From positions 1,948,960 through 2,012,959 of the forward strand of contig NW_017803824.1 of NCBI RefSeq assembly GCF_001625305.1: a stretch of 64,000 nt of DNA, in the 5' to 3' direction. Positions 35,490 to 46,981 of the stretch are shown one piece after another (within the stretch, counting starts at the first letter, position 1; each line of letters begins with the position of its first letter). The position numbers and the translations under genes are program-made. This stretch comes from Branchiostoma belcheri. Its lineage: Eukaryota > Chordata > Leptocardii > Amphioxiformes > Branchiostomatidae. Below the pieces are notes generated by a model. It saw only the letters and a list, made by a program, of their open reading frames with translations, did not search any database and had not been told where the DNA came from.

Positions 35490-38400
35490 ATGGCGGACGA
35501 AAAGCAGAGATGGCTTCCGCTGGAATCCAACCCAGAGGTAAAATTTACAACGATTTTCTCCAGTAAACCTTGGTCACGCTTTCTTGAAAATTGTAGCTTT
35601 GATGTCACTCTTAAATTTGTCACCTAAATCGCCGTCTTGTTGTATTTTTCAGGTGATGAACAAGGTGAGAAAAGTGTGCCACCGTTACCTCATTTTTGTC
35701 GTCTGGTCACGCACGCTGCTGTCTCTTGTCCCAGTAAAACGCCCCTGAGCATGTAACGTCGGTCTCTCAGGTGAAGTTTCTAGAACGTCTCGCTTGAAAG
35801 GCAGCGCCCTGGGTTGTGGAGAAGCAAAGGGAGAGATAGTGTTCGGACTGAGACATTGCCTAGACTGTACGTAACCGGGGCAGCATGTTTGAACATGTGG
35901 TTTTGGGTGGGGGTGGGCAGACTGAAACCATGAGTCATCATTCTAAAAATTGTCCCAAAACGGGAAGTTGGAATCTCCCCTGTCTAGCGGCGGACAGGTT
36001 TTCATTTTCATCTCCATTGACCGTGGTAGAACGGAAATGTTTTATCGTTGAAGTCATTCCGATTTTTCTTTTTCTTCTTTTGAGGTGATTTGTTGTCATT
36101 CCAGCACCATGGCCAGTATCAATGGGTGCTAGGTAGCAAATAACGGCGTGAATGAGGCAATCTACATGCACTGTCATCCATATCAATGGGACAAAAAGGC
36201 TTCTGTGACAATTGCCCCAGCTAGTTGTATAACGTAGTTGGTTGTTAATCCTAAATGATGGGAAGGATGCATCTAACGTTACATGTAGTAGCTCACTACC
36301 TCATCTAACCATGTTTCATAACCATGCAAGTCACTATAGCAGTCATGCCAGTAATCCTAATCAATGGTGAAATGTACATTTAAAAATGTATAAGCAAATT
36401 CAGTTGTCAATCGTTCAAATCCCAATGGTTTGTTTTTCTAATAAACTGGAGATCATTGAGTTTGCCTAACAAAACACATGACATTCATTTAGACTCATAA
36501 AATCATTTGGAAAATCGTCAGGAAGGAAGCCTGTCACACCCAGTGTCAAATAGAAGGTGCACAAATAGTACAATGCAATGTATCTTGAATGGTCCAGTGT
36601 GGTGTACAAGTAGTGCTCAGGCTGCAGGCATGACAACCAAAGACGGGACTATTGCATCAGATCAGAGATGTTAACAATAAACAAAGAAATATCATCACAG
36701 ATTACATCATTCCAGTGACATATATCAATGATGTCATGATGTGTCTGTTGTCTGTTGTGGACTTGTATAGACATGTACATTACATGTCATGAGCTTAATT
36801 CAGATGTCTTCCCAAATGTTGACTTTTGTCAGTTTTACTTGAAAACATGACCTAATGCTGACCAGTGGAAAAACCAACAATGACCACTGGGTTGTCTCAG
36901 TGGCTTCCGCAAGGGCAGCGTGTTTTTGTCACGTCACCGATGGAGCAACTCCCATGGCAAAGAAAACAAGGGAAAGACAAGACTGCACACAATGAGAGCA
37001 AACCTCCACTTAGAGCTGTGTACCGGTACGCAGTACCGATACTGTACCGGTAAAATTGATTAGGTACAGGTCCAAAATACCTAATCCCTCAGTACCGGTA
37101 CTGTACCTAAACAATTTCACACCAATTTTATGCCTATTTGTGACCTCAAATGTGTAAATAGCTGGTTAACAATGGGTCCCTGTGTAAGGACAGTGTGTTC
37201 ATGAAAACAAAAACATATATATAGCCTATATTTTATCTGAACATTCGCCATAAACAAAGAATAAACCTTAACTATCAAGTTTATTTATGTTTTTTTTTGT
37301 TATTGAAGGAGTTTAGAAGAGCATATAAATTGGTCGAATTGTTCAGGTACAGGTTCAGGTCCGGACCTGTACCTAAACCTGTGTACCTGTACCTGTACCT
37401 AAAATTTGTTTAGGTACACAGCTCTACCTCCACTTCATCTAGCAATGATAAAGGATTGGTCACTCAAAAATCTTGATTCCAGCTTTTGTTTCTTAGGCCA
37501 TGGTCTCCACAAATTGTCATAAAAAAATCCATTTGAATTATGCTGTTAGTGTACCAGCAGATGTGGGTAAAAACATAGTAACGCGTTACATGTACCCTTC
37601 ATGGCAATTGTGAAATACATATAGATGTAGATATAGCCCGAATAGCTTATGTCATGCAATAGTATAAATTTACGAGGATTGGCTGTTGTACAGGACCTTT
37701 GGAAGAAATGCAATGCATGTGCCAAATTGGCTTTTATTTCTGTTTATAAAAAATCAATGTTTCACATGGCTGTTGCTGTCCCTGTCTCTGCTTCACAGCT
37801 TCCTTGAAAAACCATTATCATTGGTTAACTACTTTAGAACTACATGTACTGGTTTCTGCTCTAATTCAGTGTGAAAATGTCTACCATTACCCCAAGTAAA
37901 GCTACCAGGGAGTCTTTGCAAGCTTCCTACAAAGCATGCAGACGTGTTTCACAGAAGCCTTTCCATGTAAAAATATTTTCTTTGTCTTACCTCTGACATA
38001 CACCAGATGCATGTGATGTAGCCTTGACTTGGAAGCAGGGCTTACTTGGCTGTTACTTCCATAGAGCACAGCTTGCGCTGAAGTCTTTCTAAGCTGTTGG
38101 ATTTATACTGTAGACACAGCTTAGTTCGGTGCTCTCTAGTTGCCAGTTGGTGCCAGAATGAGTTAAAGGCTCTCCAAGTGGAGTAACACTCCAGAAGGGT
38201 TGCATGGATCAATGAAACAAGGACAGGAATGATGTCATAGCCTTGCATTGTTTTGTGTTGGGGTTCAATTTCAACATCTATGTAGCCTTGAGTAAGCACG
38301 TACACTATCGGATACCATAACAACTATGATTTGTTTATTCGCTGTGGAACAGTGCCAAATTGACAATATATTTACTGATAGCATGGACAAGCATACGGTA

Positions 38401-40995
38401 CATAACCCACGTATGAAGTCATCATATGATGTCATCTTTAAGTTAAGGTATGACAATGATTAGAATTTGAGTGAAGTCCTAATTCTGAATGTTGGCACCA
38501 TTCTCATTGAAAAGACTTGGACGTAAGTAAAAACAGTCAACAATAGAAAGATTAAAGTAACTTTGAAGCCAAATGCTAAATCATTGGGAAGTTCATGTAG
38601 GCACTGCCCCCTTCAGGACAAATACTGAACTCCAGAAACACACACACACACACAAACACACATAATGTAATTAGGTGTCCAAAATGAAAACTGATATTTC
38701 TGAGGGTTGGCTTTGTTCATGTACTAGGGAATCAGAGACTACAAGAAATTTTGTACAATGAGTTTTTCCAGAATACAGTTATCTGATCAAATGGACACTA
38801 ATGTTTATTTCAGCCCACCATTTAATGTACAAGTATTCCGAAGATTATTGGATGAAAGGAGCAGAAAAGTTAACTTGTCACTGACAAAAAACCTGTATTC
38901 GATGTGTTTTCTGGTTGTGTTGTTAGTTTGTGAAGGAGCTGGGGATGCCAGGCAGCTGGTCGTACACAGATGTGTTTGGGCTGGATGATGACTTGCTGGC
39001 TATGGTGCCTCAGCCTTGTGTGGCTCTACTGCTGCTCTTCCCCATCAATGATAAGGTAAGGTATAAATGTACTTATTTTTCAGTTTTAAAATTTTGTGAC
39101 TATCAGTCCATCTTGTCATAAAAAATTTGGAGGTCAGTATCCTTACCCTTCCAACTTGTCACTGTTGAAAGAGTTCTCTAGTAACTATATCTATACGTGA
39201 CAAATGAATCTCTTCGACGATCAATACTAATCTAATCTTCGATTTCTTAAATATTCTCAGTATGAGGTGTTTCGTAAGGGTGAAGAGGAGAGAATAAAGG
39301 AGGCTGGTCAGAACATCACTCCCAAACTGTACTACATGAAACAGACAATAGGGAACGCCTGTGGGACCATCGCTCTTCTACACAGTATTGCCAACAACCA
39401 GGAGGCTATCAAGCCAGGTGACAGACACTTTTATCTATCTACTGTATTTTATCTATCTACTGTATCTATCTACTATCTACACAAAATGTGTATACTTTAC
39501 ATGTATTAATGAGTACAGTATTGCATTGGTCTTTATTAGGTATTAAATGAAAACAAGTCATGATTGTTGCTTCCCTCAAAGGGCATTTTAATAAACCAAA
39601 CCAAACCAACTTAAGTTCTTTTGTTTCCTGTTCTGCGCAGAGAAAGCTCTGAAGACATTTTTGGAAAACACAGCCAGTATGGATCCAGTTGAAAGAGCTG
39701 CGTATCTAGAAAAAGATGAGGTAGGGTCATTTTCTCCAGTTTTAGTTTTACATGACTAAATGCATTTTGACTTGAAAGTCTTAATTTGTGGCACAAAGCA
39801 ACTTTCCTTTGGAATTTTGTGTATCTCCTTGAGTGACAAAATATCCTTGTATAAATCATTGGTAGATTTTGAACCAACCATCTGCTTTGTTTCTTCCCCA
39901 GTCGATCAAGGTTGCCCATGAATCAAGTGCCCTGGAAGGACAGACAGAGGTATGAGACATCGTTATCAGAGACAATAACTGTGCCTTTCACAAACATGCA
40001 AAAGCCTTAGGGAACAGTTTATATTTGATACAGGATTGTTGAAAAGTTCAATTGTCATTGCATACTAGTAATACGGAGCTTTTGGTCAAGATTTTGCCCC
40101 TTGTTTTGATGAGTTATCTTTCTCCCCATTTTCCCCCCCAGACCCCCAGCCGTGATGACGAGATCAACCTTCATTTTGTGGCCTTGGTGCACAAGGAGGG
40201 GGAGCTGTATGAACTGGGTACGTCCTTGGGTTCCTGTACCAAGGTTGTTTAAAGTTGAAAAGTTTCCAGCTGGCTCAGTTTGTGAACGGGATTTCTTTGC
40301 CCCAAGAAGTGATGGATGTGCAGTGTTTTATAAGGTTCTTCCCCACATGGGCTGGTATTAAAGCGCTACCTATCAGAATACTGTAGAACTTCAGGAGTGG
40401 TGATTCTACTTTCTCTCATTTCTAAAGCAACATGACCATAATGTGTTTTTTCTTTCTTTCAGATGGTAGAAAGCCTTTCCCTATCAACTGGGGGAAAACC
40501 ACCCCTGACAGCTTCCTTGCGGTATGCACTTTTCTCCTTTGTCTTTGCCTCAATCAAAACTGGTGGTAGCCTGTTCCATTTTACCTGTATCCAAAGAAAA
40601 CACTGTTAACGGTTAACTTTTGGTGTTTGGGGTTGTATTTGATGTTGTGGGGTAGTGTGGTGCAACGGCAGAGTGCTTGACTCAGAACCAAGAGTCCGAG
40701 TCCTGACATGCCTGATGCCACTGATCTTGTGCCCGTGGGAAAGGCACTTAACACAGCTTTCCCCACTTAAGTAAAAAAGAGTATTGTCTTGTATTTTGTC
40801 CTGTATTTGTTTCTATGTGTGGGACACAACACCTGCAAAAGCTGCCTGTGTCTCATGTGAATTGCACTGTTGCAATTTCAATAAATCAAATCATTTGATG
40901 TTTTACAGGATGCAGCCAAGGTGTGTAAGGAGTTTATGAACAGGGATCCGGATGAGCTGCATTTCACCATCGTGGCACTGGCCCAAACCGGTTAA
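35490..40995 (+). CDS. UCHL3: Ubiquitin carboxyl-terminal hydrolase, UCHL3-like, complete
   Basis: Nine exons: 35490-35537, 35653-35664, 38927-39055, 39261-39417, 39641-39720, 39902-39949, 40142-40217, 40463-40521, 40909-40995. They sum to 696 bp and 231 residues (human UCHL3 has 230), with all phases consistent. The peptidase C12 fold is complete: oxyanion Gln91 and nucleophile Cys97 in [10 protein letters not shown], His169 in [10 protein letters not shown], Asp184 in ELDGRKPFP. The enzyme is a cytosolic thiol protease that removes small adducts from the ubiquitin (and, for UCHL3, NEDD8) C-terminus. The crossover-loop region (EGQTETPSRDDE) has the UCHL3 pattern. The ATG starts [16 protein letters not shown], collinear with vertebrate UCHL1/3. 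The protein probably represents the common ancestor of UCHL1 and UCHL3 but reads more like UCHL3. The 3' UTR appears to run to an AATAAA at 42570. Confidence 0.96.
35653..35664 (+). CDS. UCHL3: UCHL3 12-bp microexon (VMNK)
   Basis: The bases gtgatgaacaag lie between a ttttcag acceptor and a gtgaga donor, only 115 bp after exon 1 and about 3.3 kb before exon 3. Exon 1 ends SNPE and exon 3 begins FVKELG. Human UCHL3 has four residues (VTNQ) at exactly this place, so the microexon restores the collinear family sequence. Without it the frame is kept but four residues are lost. Confidence 0.88.
35665..38926. other. UCHL3 intron 2
   Basis: It contains the hAT-like MITE at 37011-37426 and a short CA-rich tract (about 38638-38662). 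No exon other than those listed. Confidence 0.5.
37011..37426. mobile_element. hAT-like MITE, 416 bp, with exact 8-bp target duplication
   Basis: Starts tagagctgtgtacc and ends ggtacacagctcta. It is flanked on both sides by cctccact (37003-37010 and 37427-37434), an exact 8-bp duplication. The interior is full of gtacc/ggtac words (accggtac, aggtacaggt) that make many nested palindromes. There is no transposase frame. TAGAG-type ends and an 8-bp duplication indicate the hAT superfamily. Confidence 0.88.
40640..40895 (+). mobile_element. tRNA-derived SINE in the last UCHL3 intron
   Basis: A-box-like tggtgcaacgg and B-box-like gagtccgagtcc lie about 45 bp apart, followed by a conserved central block (cccgtgggaaaggcacttaa) like that of deuterostome SINEs, and a tail ending in caataaatcaaatca. 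It stops about 14 bp before the acceptor of exon 9. Confidence 0.65.
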
Positions 40996-41017
40996 TTCTG
41001 GCCCAAACTGGTTAATT
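40978..41017. repeat. 20-bp tandem duplication across the UCHL3 stop codon
   Basis: ctggcccaaaccggttaatt is followed directly by ctggcccaaactggttaatt (one difference). The first copy supplies the last residues (LAQTG) and the TAA at 40993-40995. Confidence 0.9.
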
Positions 41018-42600
41018 CTGTACCAACCAGCTGGAACAGCCTGCGAAGCTGCATCGTGGAATCAATAGTCACAGGCAGGCACCGCCTGGAAACTCCTCTA
41101 GACTTCCAGAGGGATCTGTCACTGTTAGAAATATTTGGCACTTTTTGCTCCCACCTAATTGGATAGATCCCATACCCTTACCCACCTTGATCAAAATGTG
41201 CAAATGCAAAACAATGACAAAGAAGTATTTCATAATTTTAAAAATCAGATTGTCAAAATGAAGACATGACTTTGTGATTTTGTTTTTACACATTTATAAA
41301 GGGTGGTAATTACCCTTCTTTTGTAAACAAACAAAAGTTCTCACAGTATTTTCTTTTGTTAGATTTCTGTGTGATATTTGTTTTAAAGTCATGCAACTCT
41401 AGAGGAGTTTCTGTGGATTGTTGCCTGTGTTGTCTATTAGCACACTGCACTGCATGGAGCAAGTGCCATTGAGAAATCAGTGTTTTCTGTGTTTGTCACC
41501 AGTTGCAATGTCACAATGTCAGTCAGCTCTACGTCAATATTGCAGCTCTATCGGAGAAGGAAAAGTCTGTTATAAGATGCAAAAGGAAATACAGTATGTA
41601 ACCCTTAAAACAGCAGTAGAAATTAACCCAGGACTAACATTCCATTCATTCATTTCTGTTAGAAGTTCCAAAATGATTAGGTAGAATACAATTAAGTACA
41701 TGTGCCATTAGGTAGCCATTAACAGTTGCAGTTTTCTCAGGACGAGTAACTTCAAATAGTATTTCTCTTGATCGAAGTGTCTGCCTTGAAGTCCTACCAG
41801 TTTGGCCACGTAAAGTTTTACCTTGGTTGTCTATTAAGTAAATGAAACTGAATTTTCTACTTTGTAAAAGAAGCTGAATTCGAAGTGTGTTGTGCTAACA
41901 CAGTTTCACACAGATTGTCTATGAAAGACATTTTTTGTCATTCTTCTTTTCTATCTTCTTTGCTTCCTTCAGTTTTTAAAATGTGTTGGAACTAAATTAT
42001 TACAGTGGTGTTGCCCTGATGTAGAATGGGCATAAGAATGTTTGCTAAAAACAGGACCAGTGGTTTGTATACCTGGAAGCCTAGATTGAAGTAGCCTCAG
42101 GTCTAAAGAGCATGTGGTTTATTTGTTTGCCTTGAGATAGGAAAAGTACTTGTGCAATGCCATTGCTATCTAAGGAAAGGGACAGGCTGCTACAACAGAA
42201 AGATGCTATGTATACCAACAGATGTTTCAAGAGACTTTGCTCCCTGACATCAGATGCGAGAAACATCTTAGAATGCTCTGAGAGAAACTAAATGTATGGA
42301 ACAGAACCTGTGGTTTGTATATCTGAAAGCCTACATTGAAGTACCGGTACCCTCAACTATACATGGAGGTTCTGCACATTTGGTCTCCATTTATGAAAGG
42401 CTGGTAATGTTTTTGAAATGAAGCTGGAAGGAAACAATGAATGTTGAAGACAGGAGGTAGATGTAGTCTCTTTGAGATGACCATGTGTGTGCTACTGGCT
42501 AATGTTGTGTTGTGGTGAGAGCCAAATGTGCTTTAAGCTAGCACCAAGTGCAAGGACAAGTACAAGCACAATAAAATCAATTCAGACTCGAACACAGCCT
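40996..42600 (+). other. UCHL3 3' untranslated region
   Basis: No frame of note between the stop codon and the AATAAA at 42570. The small frames at 41418 and 42081 lack support. Confidence 0.55.
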
Positions 42601-42615
42601 TGTCACAATTTTATT
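42570..42615. promoter_or_regulatory. Back-to-back polyadenylation signals of UCHL3 (+) and TAF7 (-)
   Basis: AATAAA is at 42570-42575 on the plus strand and AATAAA (plus-strand tttatt) at 42610-42615 on the minus strand. With usual cleavage 10-30 bp downstream of each signal, the two 3' ends would meet or overlap between about 42585 and 42600. The 3' UTRs would be about 1.6 kb for UCHL3 and under 0.2 kb for TAF7. Confidence 0.6.
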
Positions 42616-42773
42616 AGGTTTACTACTATATACAATACAGGTACTATATACATGTACAGGCGATCTGTAGACAATCTCCACGAACAGCAGACGATAAACC
42701 AGATACTGAGTGAGTGGGTGATGCTGTCATAAACTTTAGCCTCTTTTCAGAAAGTATATCATGATACGATGTT

Positions 42774-45700
42774 TTAACTGCTATCCAAGGCAGACTTCAC
42801 CCTTGCAATCTGCAGATACAGGAAAGAGAACATACAAAAACATTTGTACATATACAGGTAGGTAAAGCAGTTTACAAATTTGAGGTATCAATGCTCTGAA
42901 GATTAAGGCAACTGTTTTACATGGATACATACATATCACTTGGAGTATTACAAAATCACAATCTCTGGTTCAACACTCCACTCACCTCTGCTTCTTTCCT
43001 GGCCTCTTCTGCCCGGATGGTATGTACATCCGCCTGGAATCGTTGCTGCACAGAAAACAAAAGTCAATGAGTTCCTGAACAACTGATTCTATTAGTTTAT
43101 AACAGGCGAAGACTAGCATGATGATTGGCTCTTTGTTTGAACCGAGAACATTTTGCAAGTTAAAGTTACAAGTATCCATGGTAAGAATACAAGCATGGCT
43201 TAAAATCAGTCTGAAATAGGACAGATTCATCTTTAGTTGTCTTGACCATAAGTTCTATGTTACTTTTTTCGTGTCAATGTTTTTCATTTCTGTAACCTTT
43301 TACGTACCAAAGGATACCTGAAAAACAGGTCACAGACCTCAGTGTGACCTACTGGTAAAACAATGAGGAAAGAAAGTGAGTGAATGTAATGAGTACAGAA
43401 GCAGACCTCCCTACATGGACAGCCCCACTTCCTTACCCTGAGCGCCTCGTTGCCGACCCCCCGGGCGATTTCCTCCTGCAGGTTTCTCTTCTCCTGCAGC
43501 CTGGCCAGGTCCGACTCCAGCTGCTGCAGCTGGGTCTGTAGACTTCCTGCAGTCCAGAGGACATGGGACAAAGGTTCAGCTGTATATATATTCAACCTTC
43601 TTGCAAGGAACATATTGAGCCTAGCCTGGGTGCCAGACCCTGGCATTTCATAAGCGATAGATTTTTAGGGGAAAGAAACCCTCATGTCTGCTTGTCACCA
43701 AAAGCATCTGCCCAAGCCTTTTATCCATCAGGGAGATCATTAGAGCCAGGGTGCCGACTAGGGCTTGGCGGGCGGAGCATATGGCTTCCCCGTCCAAAGG
43801 AGATTATCACTCACTCACGAAAGGGGCTGGCATCCAGGCTACATTGAACCCTGTGGTACAGGTACATGTATTACAAAGTTCCTCTCCAAACAGAGGTGCA
43901 TGTGTTTTTTAAATGTGTTTAGGTGTTTTTTTAGCTTTCTTTTTCTTACCAATATCTTTTTTTTTATGCCAGAACATTTCTAAGAACTTCTGAAGAAAAA
44001 TCACCTCTATCAGAAGTGCTAGTGTCTTGTTTTCGTTCCATCTTCGTGCCAGAAGTGGATGGAACAGCTTTGCTGGACTGGCTCTTCCCCTCACCGGCAG
44101 CACCCCTACTAGCCTCATCCTCCGAGTCCATAATATTCACATCCTCTTCTTCGTTTGGAGGTGGTCTCATCTCCTCCCCCTCTTCCTCATCAGAGCTGCT
44201 CACGTCTTTGAACAGCTCATGGAGGTCATTGTCAAATGCTGTAAGATGTGGTGTAGAAAAATTTGTTATATGACCTAGTCATTTAGCAACATTACATCAA
44301 CATACATACATACATATATATCCAGGCTTTAAAATTAAAAAGCACAGATTACCACAATTAACTTACTTGGTACCACAATTAAACCAGGTGTAAAATGGTA
44401 CCTAAATTCAATTGGGAAGCTGAAAGTCAGTGGAGGGAGAGGGATTGGCTCTGCCATTGGCTAATGGACACTCCTCTTACCAATGGATACTGCCTTGCCA
44501 CTGCATGATATGCTTGGAGATTACCTACAGCCTCAAAAATGCTATGGACCTTTTTTACCATGGAATTTCTATTAGTACTCACTCATGCTGGCCTCCCCAC
44601 CTTGCACCACTGCAGCACTAGAAGATGGGGAGGGGATCTCCAGCCCGCCCAGGTTCACCTCCGGCTTCTGCTCCTTGTTCTCATTCTCATCATCTGCTAT
44701 CACCTCCCATCCTGACACACATGGTCAAGGAAACCATGGCTTGCACTAGCCTGACTAAAGTGAGCTCTTGGGGGTTATTAACCTCCGGCCAAGAGGGATT
44801 GTGTAACACAGGCTAGGGTTTGCACTATTTTTACTCAGTTTTCAAGTGTGGACCTTCTATTGAGATTATCACAGATAATACATCAACATTTCAACACAAC
44901 TTTTCAATGCCTCACAAGGCAAGTACATGTACCATTTGAGTAAATTGGTAAATGGCGCAAGCAACACACCACTTCTATAGCATTATACTTGGGAAGAGAA
45001 AGACTTCCAGTCAGTAATTACTGAGACATCTAGCCAACCAAAGTCTCATCATCATGACCAGGTCATGATGGTTTCATGGATGCCCATAACACGCTTCCTC
45101 AAATCTACAGATTTTTGTCATCTTTTGCCCTTAGTTACATCATTGAAACGTGGTTTAATTTTCCTAGTACAAAGTACAAAGTACAAAAGTACAAAGTAAT
45201 GACAATAAACCAGACATAGAAGGATACGGACATTAACCGCCTCATTGTCCACCTTCAGCAGCCGCTTGACTTCCTTCTCCACATCAGGACTTTCAATGTA
45301 CTTTTTCTTCATCGTTTTCCTGAATCTTCTCTTGCGAACATTCTTCAGGGCTGGCGTGACACCGTGGTTATGGAGGAACTTCTTATCCTTGTCTTTCTTC
45401 TGTGTAGTGTCGTCCACTTCCTCTTCCTTGGCATCCTGATCCTCTGTGCTACAAACCAGCATCTGACAGATGTCGTTTGTCTTGTACAGTGTCTTCTTGT
45501 CTATTGTTTTATGAGACTCGATGACACACGGCAGGTCCACAAGCTGGAAAAGATTAAATGTATGTCATCAGAAAGTATAAACCTTCTTCCTTGGATAACT
45601 TGTACCGAGGTAAGAATTTCTCCCTTGGTTGGGGATTGTACTGTAGCCTAATGTAGGGTCTGGGAGATACTGGCTTAGTTACTTCCGGGACAAAAGTATT

Positions 45701-46663
45701 GTTTGGGGTGGCTCTGGTTTGTATGTATCTTGTCCTGAGCAGTGAGAATTGGAACTGAGTGGGCTGAGATTTGGTTTCAGTTGATTGACAGGGTTGTAAC
45801 CCAGCTACAGTATGCCCTGGGGTGGTAGGATGTGGTTTGATGCCACCAGGTATAACTGTACTGTGTAATCCTGGTACCGGTATAAACCATAAGTAATCTC
45901 TGATTTCTTTTAAACTTTAAAGAAAGAAAATGAAACTTGTGTGTTTCTGATGGAGCAATCTTTCAAGACTAGTAATTTTGTAATATTGATAACAGAAGTT
46001 TCCTTCTGACAGCTATCTCCTGGTTTCACCGTACCTTTGCCGACAGAGCCTCCCCATCAAACCTGACCGTTGCGTGTCTCTGGTCAGCCTGGAACTCTAT
46101 GGACAGCCTGTCCTTCACGTTCTGACTGCCCGCCTGGACAGCCTTCCTCAGGGCCTCCGTCTGCGCCTGAAAGGAAGGACCCTTGGTAGAGGGCAGGTCT
46201 CATCAATATTGGTGTTTCCACACTATCTATACTTCCAGTAGTAACTTACCATTGTGTGTAATAAGGTCACAGGCAGAAATCTATAGGTTTAAAACCATCT
46301 TCCAAATGTTACAATCTAAAAGGCATTCACATTGTTTTTGTAGACCAACTTCCTTGAGTAGACTTAGTGTTTCATGTTGATCTATGAGACGTCTTGAATC
46401 CGAAAGTTGCATAATTTGCATCCTATAGGGGATGTCTTATAAGTCTTCTTTTCTAAGCCATTGCACCCAAAAAAACTAATTGGGGCCTAAACTAATCCCC
46501 ACTACCTTTGTTCTAATTTTGACAACGCTCTTGCCAAGGATCTCCTTCCTCTTACCTTGGGCATCCGCAGAATGAATTGTTGTTCCAGCTCAAAGGGAAG
46601 GTCATCCTTCATCTGCTTAGCCTTGCTTTGATTCTCCTTGTTCTTACTGACCGATTTGGACAT
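42774..46663 (-). CDS. TAF7: TAF7, TFIID subunit 7, complete
   Basis: Eight exons in transcript order: 46556-46663, 46035-46166, 45228-45543, 44583-44711, 44005-44238, 43437-43546, 42986-43045, 42774-42809. They total 1125 bp and 374 residues (human 349), with every phase consistent. The N-terminal TAFII55 domain is clear: [51 protein letters not shown], then the basic signature [25 protein letters not shown]. An acidic Ser/Asp/Glu-rich middle follows ([22 protein letters not shown]), then a C-terminal coiled coil ([19 protein letters not shown]). TAF7 acts in the nucleus as a TFIID component that binds TAF1 and restrains its acetyltransferase activity until release at initiation. The start is the first ATG of the frame and the reading begins MSKS, as in human TAF7. 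Human TAF7 is intronless, so the eight-exon form is the older, parental type of structure. The gene shares a 318-bp promoter with the TEDC2-like gene. Confidence 0.95.
44450..44523. mobile_element. TA-flanked MITE, copy 3, truncated at the left
   Basis: Contains ccaatggatactgccttgcc and ends tgcttggagatta. The left inverted end is missing. It lies in the TAF7 intron between exons 44005-44238 and 44583-44711, 59 bp from the latter exon. Confidence 0.65.
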
Positions 46664-46981
46664 GTTTCCTTCCTGTGAGTTACTGTTTAGGAGGGCAAAT
46701 TCGTGAAAATTTACCAAACAACTTCAAGCTTTCTCTATCTTTCCACCATGTTAGATGTGGACGACTACACTGGCGGCTTAGGGGTGTAAAATATGACAAA
46801 AATTTTAATATTTAAACTTATTGGGGTATCTTAATACACCTGAAGCAAGTGATATGTACAATATTTTTTCTCAGAAATATATTGTTTATCAATTTTAAAA
46901 CGTTTGCTTCAAGCTTCGAATGAACAATTTGATATTTTTCACGTATGGAATCTTCCAGTTTCCCATGGTTCCACTGCCAAC
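46664..46981. promoter_or_regulatory. Divergent promoter between TAF7 and TEDC2
   Basis: The start codons are 318 bp apart and point outward. The interval is AT-rich, without a clear TATA-box pair. caccatgtta (about 46745) and the TEDC2 start context caacATGGCtgg resemble YY1-type ATGGC cores. A TTG-led extension of the TEDC2 frame back to 46904 contains no ATG. Promoter function is inferred from geometry. Confidence 0.55.

Noticed and set aside
46664..46717. N-terminal extension of TAF7
   Set aside because: It also depends on a TTG start. The MSKS start matches the family.
46904..46981. N-terminal extension of the TEDC2 frame
   Set aside because: The extension begins with TTG and contains no ATG before 46982; animal initiation at TTG is not expected.
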